Assembly: GCA_963920575.1 (NCBI GenBank)
Contig: OY986974.1
Coordinates: 806,001 to 870,000, forward strand
Direction of reading: 5' to 3'
Origin: Narthecium ossifragum
Taxonomy: Eukaryota; Streptophyta; Magnoliopsida; Dioscoreales; Nartheciaceae
Length of the DNA stretch: 64,000 bases
The position numbers and the translations under genes are program-made. Below are positions 10,909-23,012 of this stretch, in pieces; positions within the stretch are counted from its first letter, which is position 1; every line of letters begins with the position of its first letter. Below the pieces are notes generated by a model. That model was given only the letters and a program-made list of their open reading frames with translations, did no database searches and had not been told where the DNA came from.

Positions 10909-13847
10909 TTAACACCCACCGAAGTCTCTAACAGTAAACCGGTTCTTCTCCGGCGCAGCGTTACCGGCTTGCCGGAGGCCGAGGGTGAGCGACACGTCCC
11001 CGGCTGTGCCGAACCTCATGCGAGCGGCAGCTGCAGGGCCCAACGCAGCTCCGGCGCCGTAATCCACCATCCGGAACATGTCATTGCTGGGCCCACCTAG
11101 CTCAGTGGCAGCGGCGCCAGAGAAGATGGCATCCTCGCTGTTGCTGGCACCAGATTGGTGTGTTGGCGGAGCTGCATTTTCCGGGGCGGCGGCGGTGAAG
11201 CCATGGTGTTGCCTGGACATGGGAGTTGATGGCTGTGAAGGGTCGTTTTCGGCTGTTTTGATGTCTGGCCTTTGCTGCTGCTGCTGCTGCTGGCCCTGAC
11301 CCTGGCCGCCCTGTTGGTGCTGCTGTGTTGGTGAGTGTGCTCTTTGTTGGCTTCCTTCATGCCTCTCTCTCTCATCTTCCAACTCCTTGGACTCTTGTTG
11401 GTACATCTCTTCAACCATAGGCTTCCACAGCCTTACCCTTGCGTTTATGAACCAGTTTGACACCTAAAACAAACATAATTAGATCTTTTAAACACGACGA
11501 CAAATGTCATTACGAAACATACTTTTTATACACTAGCTAGCTGGAACAAACCCATATGTATTTCATATATCTTATGGTAACTGCCATGCATATATAGGAA
11601 ACGTATAGTACGTGTCCGGCCTAAAGAAGTTTCGGATCTCAGAATTTAGTGAAAACAAGCAATTAAGAGAGAATGCCGGGCAATTAAGGATGTATATATT
11701 CTTTATCTAGTTGCTCCTTTACCATGATATTATGACAAATATATGGCTTTGTAATCAGGAGCAAAGAAATTATCCACTCGTGGCCGTGGGTCATGGCAAA
11801 TAAAAGCAGAAAGATCAAAACACAAGAAAAAAGAGAGAGAATTCCACCCAGAAGTGGTCCTAAATAGAATGCATGCTGCCACCAATATAGTTAGCTAGCT
11901 AGGGTTCGAACTATTACTGTTCAATAGGGTAGCTGGGCCTTTGCATTCAAGTGTGCAGACTAGGAAGAGATCGAGGAGAAAGATGAGAAGTAATAAATAA
12001 ATTTACATTTACATAGGCAAAGTACATTTAGCTCAGCGATTTCTCTATTAAGTTCAGAAGAAAGAAAAATACCTGATTTCTTGATAGGCCTGTCTGTCTA
12101 GCTAACAAATGCTTATCCGCATCACTTGGGTACCTGAGACAAAATATAGTGGAAAATGACATCTGGTCTGCCAGGAATTCATAAAGTCCATAGCTATTCA
12201 TGAATCACGTACAAGAAAAAGGGCATGTACTATCTTTCAGAATTCAATTGATAAGGGGGACATCAAATTTTCAAATGCTCTTTAACGGCTTGTGTTGTTA
12301 CCGAACCAATGAAAAGAATAGAACAGAATCAAGAGGCTTTTGCTCAGCTTTTAATTTGTCCTAAAAAGACGAATGACCAAGGACGACTGTGGAGTGATGA
12401 TGCTTTTCCTAAAGTAAAACACGAATGACCAAGGACTGTGGAGTGATGATGCTTTCCCTAAAGTAAAACGGGATTACAAAAGGAGTTAATGATTTCCTTG
12501 TATCATTAATGCATCTCGGTCAAATCCAACCTAGAGAGAGTGCTTGGCCAAGGCTTAATGAATCACGCTGTTTACTACATAATATTCATTTTATGCATTG
12601 TTTCAAGAGATACGTCCAGGGATCAAAGTAAACTTGGGAAACAAGGATGCATGCCTAGCTTGTAGTCTTGTAGATGTTATAAATTTGTTGCTTTTCTGCA
12701 TACAGGCTGGATAAGATCGCTGTTGGTATTAAAGAATGGATCGATATATATATGGAGGTTGGAGGGGAAGAAGGAACAACGACTTACGGGTGGAGGAAGT
12801 GCTCAAAGAGCCAAGCTCTCAAAATGTTCACGGAACGCTCCGGCAAACCACGCTGAGGCCTCCATGCTTCTTGCTCCATCATGCCCATCTGGTGGAAGGC
12901 CCTCTGCTGCCTTAGGCTCTGGTCGAGCAGCTTTAGCCTTGGTGTCTCCCCCTTGGTGATGCCTGAGCTACTACCTCCGTCCTTCTCTCCGAGCAATTCA
13001 CACGTCTGCTTCAGCTGTGCTGCTATCGCATCCTTGAGGCACCGGAAGTGCCTTGACATTGCCTTCTGAGCGAGCGCAGTGTATGGTGTCGCCGCCCCAA
13101 AGCCCATCACTGCGTCGAAAGAGTTCACTACCATCTGCATCTGGTCGCAGTAATGGTTGTATCTCCTGTCCACCTGTGGATAAAGAGTAAATTAAAAAAC
13201 TCTCTCAAACTAACTTCTAATGACATATATATGTAGGTAGCTGAGCTAGGTAACTATTGCATTGGGCAGCAGCACAGTATAAGATGAGGAGAAGAAGCTA
13301 ATTAGCAGCCAACCTTACCAAGTAAACTTTTAGAATGGCATGTAATGTGCCAAAGATAGGTGGTAGTACAATCATGAGCCCTACTTTGTATTTTGTGGCC
13401 TCTCCAATAATGAGATATTTGGAGAAAGACAACAGAACGGAAAGAAACCACCATGCACAAGGTGATAAAATGTAAGATGAGCTCATAGCATCGGATACGA
13501 AGCCATCATGGTTCTGCATGTGGGCACTGCATGTCTCGCTGGAGAAGAGCTATCAAACGAGGTCGTAAAAGCTTTCATGAAAAAAGAATATGGGTGGTGG
13601 TGAAGTTTGAGAGAGATGTTGATCTCAAGTGCGGTGGACGCTATCAAACCTGTTTATTCCTTAGGGCGACGATATAGGGAAAGGCGGCGAGGCCGTTGCA
13701 GGCTTGATAGCAGCTCCAAATATAGAAAACAATCAAGGGTCATTCGCACTAGTAAAATGATCGATTTTGTCATACGAGCGAGCGTATATTGGGATTGACA
13801 TACATAAACGTATTGCTTTCCTTCCTTCCATTAACCTGATCTCTCTT

Positions 13848-13926
<79 letters not shown>

Positions 13927-14511
13927 CTCGATCGAACTCGGGCAAAGATAAAGTGGGCAAGTCTGCAATTTTCCTACGATGGGGAGGATGGATGGATCGA
14001 TGCTTGGCAAACCTTGCATTACAAACAATTGGATGTCCCATGTCCTGTATGGGCAAGTTGTAGAGACAAGGCATATTGGAAGTTGGGAGGGCGATTTCTT
14101 CAAACCGAAGGCCGTCTGCTTCACGTTGGACATACGAACCTCTAATAGCAAGCGACTCCAAACTTTTCTCAATAGAATAAACCCCAAAAGACAACACCCC
14201 CTACCAATGAATTGTTAGAGGAAAAGGACATGAGATCATCTCAACCACCTTGTACACGTACACCATCAACCCGCCCCTTCTACCCAGTTGGCCGGTGGCC
14301 GACCTTCCATCCGCCCCTCCCAAGAACTGAACAATCCGGCCACCCAGCCGGAATCCTCTCTTTGGTCGCTAAAGTTGGCTTTGCAGACAACAGGGAAAAA
14401 GAAGGCGGGCCTATCTATCGAGAGGACTGTGACAAAGGAGTGCAGCAGTAAAAGATAAAAACCTGTGACACTGGACGAAAAAAGTGGTTGTGTGTGTGTG
14501 TGTCTTGGGGC

Positions 14512-14549
<38 letters not shown>

Positions 14550-15810
14550 TGGTGTAGGTACATGCCTCGTCAAGCATGGAGAGGAGCTTGGCCTTCTTCC
14601 GCTGGTGCTCAAACCTATCGGCAGGAGACAAGGGGGGGAGCTCCTTGGAAGACGAGGAGGACCCAGCAGCAGATGTGGAAGCGCCATGACTAGGGTTAAG
14701 GTTGGATGATGATCCGTGGCCACGCCTACCTGGCCTACTCCCCTTAAGCTGGCCCCGGCCAACGCTGCAGAACTCTTCAAGTAACTCCTGAGCGGCTCGA
14801 GCATACTTAGAGGTCCTAAGTACGTTCACAACCCCAATCGAGCCGTAGCCCATGTGCGCCGGCTGACCACCGTGGTGGCCATGGCCAGCAGTTTGACCAT
14901 GCTGACCCTGGCCTTGCAAGTGCAACGCTGGATGGTGGCTCTGCTGCTGTGGCTGATGCTGGCTATTACTGTAAAACAGCACCCCATCCCTGACCCTCAG
15001 CTCCTCGGCCTTGGCCATCTCGAAAGGATGCAGTGATGAAGACAGCGATAGGGACAGCCCCTGCCCCTCCACCGCCACTCCCCCGCCGCTATATGATGCA
15101 TCGCCGAACGAAGTAGTTGAGAAAGCGTGGTGGTGGTGTGGTAGACTGGGAGGTGGTGGTGTAGTACGAGGCGGCGACGGAGACCTCGGGTGATGCTGCG
15201 ATGCCGTTGGTGGATTCATCAAGAACAGTTGCATCGCGGCTGCTGAGTCCGCATTCAACCCCGGCAAAGGGTGTTGCTGCTGGCCGCCATCGTGATGCTG
15301 CTTCACGGCAGTGTCTCCTATGGAGCTCAGACCGGCGGCCATCATCACTCCTTGCCGATTGGCGCCGTACCAATCCCCAGAGAAGCCACCGACGGCACCC
15401 GGCCTTTGGAGGAAGCGGTAGTTTGCAGGCACCTGGCTGGCAAGCAGTTCGGTAGCCGACGGCCCCGCTGTGGGGAAATTGAACATCTCCGACAGCATGT
15501 TGCCGGGGACGGGGGGCTCGTACATGGTGTGCTCCTCTCCCTCCTCCTCGATGGCCACCAAGGGTTGCCCGGACGGGTCAAAACCATGAACCCTCAGCTT
15601 GTCGCGCCGGCTTTGCTGCGCCACATGGTGCTGCTGCTCTTGGCTCGTCGACCTATCAAACCCATCGGAGAAGCTGAAGATGCCTTGGTGGAACCCCTGG
15701 GACATAGAAGACGTGGAATTATGCCCGGAGAGAGCTCTCGAGGCGGGCTTTGACGGGCTGATCAGATGCTCGCGGCCGATCTGAGAGGACGGTGGGGCTA
15801 CTATTCCCAT
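10909..15810 (-). CDS. BEL1-like homeodomain (TALE) transcription factor
   Basis: Four coding exons on the minus strand are 15810-14566, 13173-12788, 12133-12073 and 11463-10909 (stop TAA); they give 748 residues with all phases matching. The SKY box is at residues about 331-353 ([20 protein letters not shown]). The BELL domain starts at about 395 ([17 protein letters not shown]) and crosses the first splice junction into [12 protein letters not shown]. The TALE homeodomain is at about 522-584, with PYPSDADK and recognition helix [21 protein letters not shown]-type motif GLSLSLSS lies before the SKY box and VSLTLGL near 721-727. BEL1-like proteins pair with KNOX proteins and act in the nucleus in meristem, leaf and inflorescence patterning. 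Exon 1 ends GAG followed by GCATGT, so the first intron (14565-13174) is GC-AG. His, Gln and Ser runs are abundant. ATG 15810 is the first in-frame Met; upstream codons lack another. The BLH subgroup cannot be fixed. Confidence 0.92.
13851..13925. repeat. Compound (CT)n(AT)n microsatellite in intron 1 of the homeodomain gene
   Basis: About 18 CT units are followed directly by about 19 AT units. Confidence 0.95.
14489..14547. repeat. (GT)n and (GA)n microsatellites beside the exon 1 donor
   Basis: A short GT run (14489-14503) is followed by about 17 GA units (14513-14547). On the coding strand these are CT repeats starting 18 bases inside intron 1, next to its GC donor. Confidence 0.9.
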
Positions 15811-15830
15811 GCCGGCATCCTTCTTCTCAT
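15801..15830 (-). promoter_or_regulatory. Overlapping upstream ORF at the homeodomain gene start
   Basis: An upstream ATG at 15830 opens a nine-codon frame that passes through another ATG and ends at a TAG overlapping the main start codon at 15810. It is preceded by seven CAG repeats (15838-15858). Such an overlapping frame could reduce translation of the main protein. Whether the transcript includes it depends on the unseen 5' UTR structure. Confidence 0.5.
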
Positions 15831-15887
15831 GGTCTTTCTGCTGCTGCTGCTGCTGCTGGCGGAATTCGATCTCTGCTGCGCATGATG

Positions 15888-16210
15888 GGCACCAATTAAT
15901 GGTGGAAAAGAATCAGAAATAGGAACATGCATGCAAAAGAAGGAAAGAGTTGATCGAGAGATCAGCTAGAGCTATAGCTAGCAGTCACAGATGGTGATCA
16001 TGAAGTGGGTGTTTCTCTTTTTTAATCACAGTCGACCCTCCTCTTTCTCTATTCGAGGTGTTGCTGTTGTTTGGGCTGTTTAGGTTGTTTACCTAGGTTT
16101 GCTGGGTCGGGGGACGCTAGCTAGCTAGGCCTCCAAGACATCGTTGTCTTCCTGTGTGACTGAAAGCCTCTTCTTCCACTCCTCCATCTCTGTCTCTCTT
16201 TGTCTCCCTC

Positions 16211-16279
<69 letters not shown>

Positions 16280-17990
16280 TATCCCCTTCTCCGGCTCCCT
16301 AGCTCTCTCTTCTCCACAATCGCCTTCTCAAAGGGTGGAAAGAAGAGGAGGGGAGGAAAAAAGAAATGAATGGAGGCTGGTATCAGACAGACCGAGGAGA
16401 AAAGGTCGCTGTTCGATCCTCTTTCCTCTTCAAACGCCAAACGCCCCCATTTTCTATTCTAGCTAATTTATTTCTTTATATAATCTTCCTATGATAACAA
16501 TATAAAATGTCTACAACGAAGCGAGAGGAAGGAAGGAAGGGAAACAGAAAACAAAGCAAAAAACAAAAAGAGCAGATCCCTGGGCTCTTTCCGAGTCCCA
16601 TTCTATCTATCTATCTATTTATCTCCAAATTGACTCCCCCCAACTTTCATATGCTATGCTAAATGACCTCAGCAACCCTCCCTCCGGACCTCCCTCCATG
16701 GCAAAATTCTACTAAGAAGGGGTGGGTGGGCAGGCCCAGGCAGCTCTTTGGTCTTAAATTTTATAGACAACACACCAATACTGATTAATAAATTAGCATA
16801 TAATGGAACCATACATACTACCCAAGGATTCAACTTTAGCTTTCCGCCCAGTAAAATTCCTCTTTGTCTTCTCAGTATTGGTTTAGGTGTTGACTTGAGA
16901 AATCAGCATCAACACCACCACCACTGGGGCAGGTGAGAGAGAGGGGCATTCACGTCAGTCCCCCCCTCCAACAGAGCTACCTTACCTTTAACTTAACTTA
17001 CCTTGCCTTGCCTTCAGGCATTGAGGTCGAGGGAGGGAGGCCCAGCTTAAAAGAGAAGATGATAAGGTTTGTGAGCCCCCAAACCACCACCTTAAAAAGG
17101 GCTTCCACATTTCGCTTAAAAAGATGATTTGATATCGATCTGCACCAAGACCACTCGATGGATATCGGACGGCCACTGATGGTGGTCCCCCAGCGAGATT
17201 TTGTCGGCTACGCCTCTCTTTCTCTCTCTCTCGCACCAATACAATGGTTTCTTGATTAATTGTTGGACCAGTGTGATTTAGACCGCACACCGACTCATTC
17301 GATCGATGCACCAACGGTACCGTATATATCATGATCAATATACCTTCCCTATTTGTGGTCCTAAAGATATCTCCACCCTCACTCACTCTCATGCTAAAAC
17401 TCCTAGAACTAAGCATCATTATTATTAATCAATGTATATGGCCGATCAACTATATATGTATGCAATGACTAATTGACTAATGACAGTGGTTTTGAGAAGC
17501 TTAATTGTAAAGATGATGATGATCATGGTTACATGCAGGTGGTGTCTGTCATAAGCACACATAACGGTCAGTAAAGGAGTTATTAGCGGTGCCATTTCGG
17601 ATGGAATGGTTATAAGTTAATCATCATATCATCCTTATATGACATGATGGTTATAAGTTAACCATCCTATTATCCTACATGACAGAAGAATGTTCTAGAT
17701 GGAGCTTATGTGGTATGATAATTTTATGTTAAAGGGGTTCAGTGGGAGGGAGTTATTAGATGATTATTATGGTAGGGTTGATAATTACCCTGCCAGGTGG
17801 CAGGGACACCACTAGTTGACCTATATTGAGCTTATTTAGAGAGGGAAGATATTGGAGGGAGAGGGGGGTTAGTGGGAGAGTTAAGTGGAGGGAGAGAGGG
17901 GGTTAGTAGAAGAGTTACTGTAGGAGGGTGAGAAAGGAGTGGTAATGTGATTAACTGGTGGAGGGAAAATCACTTTTATATATATATGAG
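15888..17990. other. Upstream (promoter side) region of the homeodomain gene
   Basis: The stretch includes a long CT microsatellite (16210-16276), which as GA on the coding strand may lie in the 5' UTR or promoter. There are CT-rich and GAGAGAGAG runs near 16930 and 17215, and a sequence at 17750-17830 containing CCCTGCCAGGTGGCAGGG. A related inverted phrase occurs near 61465. No protein-coding gene is recognised. GA/CT-rich promoters are common for plant BEL1 and KNOX genes. Confidence 0.4.
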
Positions 17991-18736
17991 TTGGACAAGA
18001 TATCACTCGGATATTCTTTGATGAAATAATATCTAATTTTTTAAACGTAGATTTTCCTCGAAATGCGATTACACGAAATTATATCGGAACCATTAAACCA
18101 AATGGTTTTGGAATTCAAAACTAAAAATATATTACAAAATTAGGAAAGAAAAATATTAGCATGATTCATTGGGAAGCGTACTTTGACCTAGTTTGTCTAT
18201 CCGGCTACCTTGAGGAACTCCATCACCGTTCGGCAGCCTCGTTATCTCTCCCGATTCCGGTGATGGACTCCGTCGTCGGTTTCCACCTCTCAACCTCTTG
18301 TCATCGCTTTTCTCCTTCACTTCCTACATCATGATTTCTACGGCATCCATCATAGTCCTCCACCGAGATCCTCCTCCATCACTCACGTTGATGGAAAGTT
18401 AATTAACATAATTTGAGTTTGATTAGAATTTCAATTTTTATTAATTAATTGGAATCCCGTTTAGAGATGCTCTTAATGGAGCTGGGGTTTTAGTTGAGTT
18501 TTAGAAACCTATGTTAATCTGCTGTTATAGAGAAGAAAAAAAAGAAATAAAAAGCAAAGCCTTTGCTCCGTACCGTTCCCTAATAATTAGGCGCTTAGTC
18601 GAGCATTTTCTTTTTTGAATTTGTTATCTATTTTTAGTTTTGAATTCCAAAACCATGCGGTTTAATGATTCTTGAAGCAAACCTACGCTTCAAAAATTGG
18701 GTATTATTTCACTGAAAAATACTCGAATGGTGTCTA
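17991..18736. mobile_element. Foldback/MITE-like element with ~125-bp inverted ends
   Basis: The left arm (about 17991-18130) and right arm (about 18620-18736) are inverted copies with indels. The shared core reads GGTTTTGGAATTCAAAACTA, and both arms carry ATTAAACC, a GAAATAATA phrase and an ACTCGRAT-type phrase near the tip. The roughly 490-bp middle is unrelated and non-coding. The flanks are similar (ATATATGAG before, AATATGAG after), compatible with a decayed 8-9 bp duplication as made by Mutator or hAT elements. The superfamily is not assigned. Confidence 0.65.
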
Positions 18737-21330
18737 TAATATGAGGCACGTGGGAAGGGGGAGATGGCTACATGTAACTGCCCTGGAAAGTAGGACGTTG
18801 GCTTCGAGTCATGGCTTAGAAGGGGTTTGATGGTTGCCCTATGCAGGTGATGATTTGCAACCGGAAATATATATATGTTGTTGTTCTTCACCTGTCAGGA
18901 TATCTCTATATATGTGTTTTTCCATAGGTTTATGACCCTTTTGGCACGTCACGAGATACAGTGAGCATCTCCTAGCCTGACCAGCCAGCTCTTCCATGAT
19001 TATTTACTCCTACTCCGAAGAAGAGAAGAGGGGCATGAGTTCGTGAAAGATCTCAACTACAAAACGGTTTGATAGATGACAGGCCAACCCTCTCTCTCTC
19101 TCTCGTGTGCCACGTCCTTTTGGGCTAATGTCACGCGAACCTCACCCCTCCCAAGCCCCGGCCCCCCTTCATCCTCCTAGCTAGCTCCTCACGGCCACAG
19201 CTCTCTCAGCCACCATCCATCGATCCCACTTCACGTGCCAAAGTCGGGTTTGCGAGCGTCATGGTAGACGTACCCTAACCTGCTTTTCTTTCATGACCCC
19301 CACACCTTCATCGGCTGTTCATATTTAATGATTAGGACTTCCAGACCGAGCTTCTGTCGTGTAGGCACCCAAATCATCCATCTTTTAGGTGGGGGGCTAA
19401 TTAACCTCAATCAATCACTCCATATATGCATGGTCGATCGAGCTAGCAGAGCTACTATCAGATCATTACCTCAGTCCTCAGTTGATTAACTGCTACTGCA
19501 TGAGCTTTAATTTGTTTCTGACATTGCCCATGCGCCATGCATATATCCTCTATTTACTACTCTCTGAGGAACTAGGTAGCTGCTAGCTAGGATATCTCTG
19601 GTTCAGAAACTATCTCGATAAAAACGTGTGCACCGATCTAGTTAATTAATTACTTCTAAAGCTAGCTTCTTTCTGCATGAAATTTCTCGAAGACCCCCCG
19701 CGCATCGCAGTCTACTTATTCCATGTGGAGCACCAAACGCTCCCACCCCATGATATAAAATTAAAGGCAAGGCAATGAGGTGATGATCTCGGGTGTGTAT
19801 TTAATTAGTGACGTAATTGGCTCCATATTTATAAAATATATTTATGTTGCTTCAACAACCTGGTTATACTTATGCATATATTATGTTTTGCATGACTTGA
19901 TCGACGCGTGACAAAGAAATAGGCTTATTCAAATAAATTTTTAAAGAAATCCGAGATTTTACATGTCATTATTTTGATTATCTAGATAATGGAATTATAT
20001 ATATATATATGTACCTGATAGTTGTATTTAATTAGGCAGATATATTTGTTAATGTGCTATATATCTATTAATATTAATGCTGTAGCTGTGCTTCTTATTT
20101 TAAGCTACCGAGTAATATATGGTGTATGGCATATTGGCATGACAATGAGAGTGGATGGTGGCTATTTAATAAGTGACGATGAAGTCATCGGCATATTTTT
20201 CAGAGGTCGAGGCCGGCCGTACGTGGGAGACGGCACGTGAGAAACGGGGTGCCCATCCCGTTGCTGTCGAGGACCTTTAAAAGATTCCACGTGCGACGGT
20301 GGTATCGCCACGTGGTCGTTGACGTCAACCAACGGCCCAGTGATTTTAGATTAAAAGAAGATTGGCGAGTGGCGTGTTCAAACGGCGACCTAGCTAACGG
20401 CGGTTGGTCACGGCCTTGCCGGGAGATGCCGTCGTGGCCTGTGACGGAGAGCAACGAATAGGAGGAATGCGACAAGCTCAAGGGTGGTCGGGGATGTCAT
20501 TTGCCGCCCTGCTACGGAAAAGGGCGGGAATCGCGCTTCCAAGCGAATTGCCGAATGGACCACTTCCCCACTACCGCCGGCGGCCCCTCCCCCCTCCCTC
20601 CTCAGTCCTCCCCTAATTATTAGCTGTTTATTTTCAGAAAATAAATATCTATCTATCTATCTATTTGTGTATGTGAGAGAGAGAGAGAGAGAGAGATATC
20701 TCGTAGACATGGAGAGCTAGAGGCCTTTGTATATATGTGGCATCCCTCTCAGTCCGTACGATCGATTGAGCTATATATTTCTGGTATGGAATTGCTAATT
20801 GCTAGTTTTTGCAACTTGGGCTTCTTAGGTAATTAAGGCCAGTCTCGCCCAGCTAGTTAGTTAACAAGAATAATGAGTCCGTAAGGAGAGGATCAGCGGC
20901 GGAATTTGAGTGTTACATATATACAAGACACGGACGTGTCGATATTTTGTAAACACACGTGCTTGACTGATTCACGGCTTCCCATTAGCTAAATAGTAAC
21001 TGTCCATGACCCATTGGCCGGGTGGGTTGGCCATTAATCGAGCATGACTGTCCTGGTCTGGTCCAGGAGGGTAAGTACCATACGATATTTGTGTATGTAT
21101 ACACCTACGTCTACGTGTTATATGCCAATCTGACGTTAATTCGGATGGGGTGGGCTCCCGGACTGACTGAAACGGTCGTCAATATCCTATGACTAAGGGC
21201 AATGGCAATCGATATGGAAAAGAAGAATCTGGTCGGGCCTACCAATAGGAAACGTTTATCAACCATTACCAATCAGGGCAGGCCACATGGGATGGGATGG
21301 GGTCCACCAGCTGTGATAATTTAATTTAAG
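18737..21330. other. Intergenic region with a G-box/CRE cluster
   Basis: No gene is recognised. It contains scattered TA and GCTAGCTA repeats, a (TCTA)n/(GA)n microsatellite at about 20647-20698, and the palindrome cluster at 20234-20327 listed separately. Confidence 0.4.
20234..20327. promoter_or_regulatory. Cluster of three G-boxes and one TGACGTCA palindrome
   Basis: CACGTG occurs at 20234, 20288 and 20309 (the last as CCACGTGG), and TTGACGTCAA is at 20319-20328. These match bZIP/bHLH binding sites by sequence. No adjacent gene start is visible, so a regulatory role is only a possibility. Confidence 0.35.
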
Positions 21331-21331
21331 T

Positions 21332-21917
21332 TTTTTTTTTGAAGAGATAAGCCCAGGGGCTAGTGTAACAACTAATCAAACAAGCCATCGGTTAGGTCAC
21401 CCCTACAGGGGAATGCCCAACCACAATAGCATCAATTTGCCGCAACTGTCGCGCTATAAAATTCACCCTATAGTTATCTTCCATGAGGATAGTCTGAAAC
21501 TGAATGGAACGAAGTCGTCCTGCTGTCCACCAAATATCCTGGAGAACGGGAAGAAGGCTATTCAGAGGTGTAAATTTGCTAGTAAGAAGATTCACAGCTT
21601 CCATCGAATCACTTCCCACAACCACAGAGGATGCCCCCCCTCCTAACTGCTTCCACCATTACTAATCTAATAGCACCCAATTCACCTCGTAACACAGCAT
21701 CATCACTGAACTCATCCACCATAGACGATGTCCATGCAACGTCACCATCATCAGCCACACAAACGACCCCCATATCGGTACTTCTTCCATCCTGACCCAC
21801 CGACGCATCCACCTGGATATGTAGTTCGTCCCAATTAGGCCTTGCTCGCCGCTCTCCCTCAGATCTCTTCCCATGAACCAGCAAGTACTCCTTGACCAGC
21901 AAGTACTCCTTGACCAA
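21332..21917 (-). pseudogene. 5'-truncated LINE-type RNase H fragment
   Basis: On the minus strand two overlapping frames (21917-21609 and 21625-21392) together resemble the RNase H (RVT_3-type) end of plant non-LTR retrotransposons. They contain VDASVGQDG at the first catalytic Asp, GELGAIRLVMVEAVRRGG, SDSMEAVNLL and NYRVNFIARQLRQ. A frameshift near 21615 separates the halves. On the plus strand a T-run at 21332-21341 corresponds to a poly(A) tail at the element's 3' end, as expected for a LINE insertion. The remnant is non-functional. Stand-alone plant RNase H-like domains are an alternative origin. Confidence 0.7.
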
Positions 21918-22486
21918 CCATTGTATGCGCCTACTAAGTTAAATTGTGTTTTGATATCTCCAAGTTTGATACATTGGCATTCTAACATCTCCAAATATTT
22001 GATTCGCTACTGGATGCCTCCGAGTTTTGAAACCGCGGTATTTATTACTATCATACCCTAGACGATGTTATGTGTGCTAACGGTAAACTCTAATTTTGAC
22101 TTTTTTAAATCTAATTTTAACTTTTTTGATCACTCAACGATTTACACATGACATGGAGGGAACCGGGGAGGATGAGAGGAAAGAGAGCGGCGAAGCTGAG
22201 GACGCCATGGAGGCAATCGGAGGTGCGGCGAACATTGGTGGTAACGAAGGAGGGGGCGCCGCGGACTTCCTTTTCCTTCTTTCTTTTGCTCCTCCTTTTC
22301 TCCTACTCGTGCCGCCTCCCCTGTTTCATGCTTTTGCTCCTTCTCTTCTCCATCTCCGTCAATGATCAGCATCACCACCATCACCATCACCATCACGCCC
22401 ACCTCCCACGCCTCAGACCACCATAGCTATCATCCCTGCACACCCTTGATTCCGACGAAGATCGACGCCCTCACCACCGACTGACA

Positions 22487-23012
22487 TTAGCTCCGACCGT
22501 ATCTACACCAACAACCTCTTCTCTGACGCCGCTCTCTTCCTCGACACCTACGCCATTCAACTTCATCACCGTTGTTCTTTAGAGGATAATATATAGTAGC
22601 ACAAACAATGGCGGTGACAGGCACGGTAGACCTGGTCGTCCATGTCCTCAGAGGCAGGTGGTTCGTGGTCTTCGCATGCTTTCTACTTGCCCATGACAAA
22701 GCATGTGGTCTCATTTATACCATGGTCGATGAGAATGGTGACGGAACAAGGGGTATTGGCGAGGACCTGCTCATTGACGGAGTGGATGCCGATGTTGGTG
22801 GCCTCCATGCCACCATCGATTGTTTGTTGCTTGTGGAATGGGGGGATGACGAGGGCAATGCGCTTGTCCCCCACCAGTGAGCACATGTCCTCGTACATGC
22901 TGGAGTAGGAAGAGATCACAGTACGTGAGTGCCTGCACCGAGACATCACCTGCATGCTACTCATAGCTCTCGAAGGGCGCGGCGATGTGGTCAGATTGTG
23001 TTTGAGATGCAT
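22487..23012 (-). pseudogene. Cation/H+ exchanger (CHX family) C-terminal pseudogene fragment
   Basis: Minus-strand frame 23012-22683 reads ISSYSSMYEDMCSLVGDKR, ALVIPPFHKQQTIDGG, NEQVLANTPCSV and ILIDHG, matching the cytosolic C-terminal domain of plant CHX antiporters as I know it. Beyond 22683 the frame shifts and stop codons appear, with only weak traces to about 22487. The membrane-spanning antiporter part is absent. An overlapping plus-strand frame is a shadow. It is a degraded gene fragment, possibly carried by a transposon. Confidence 0.65.

Noticed and set aside
14266..14565. Extension of the homeodomain exon 1 frame through SLSLSLSL...
   Set aside because: The frame runs into an intronic CT microsatellite; the conserved BELL domain continues from exon 2 instead.
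22608..22880. Plus-strand 90-residue frame starting MAVTGTVDLVVHVLRG
   Set aside because: It is the antisense shadow of the CHX pseudogene, whose minus-strand reading matches a known family.
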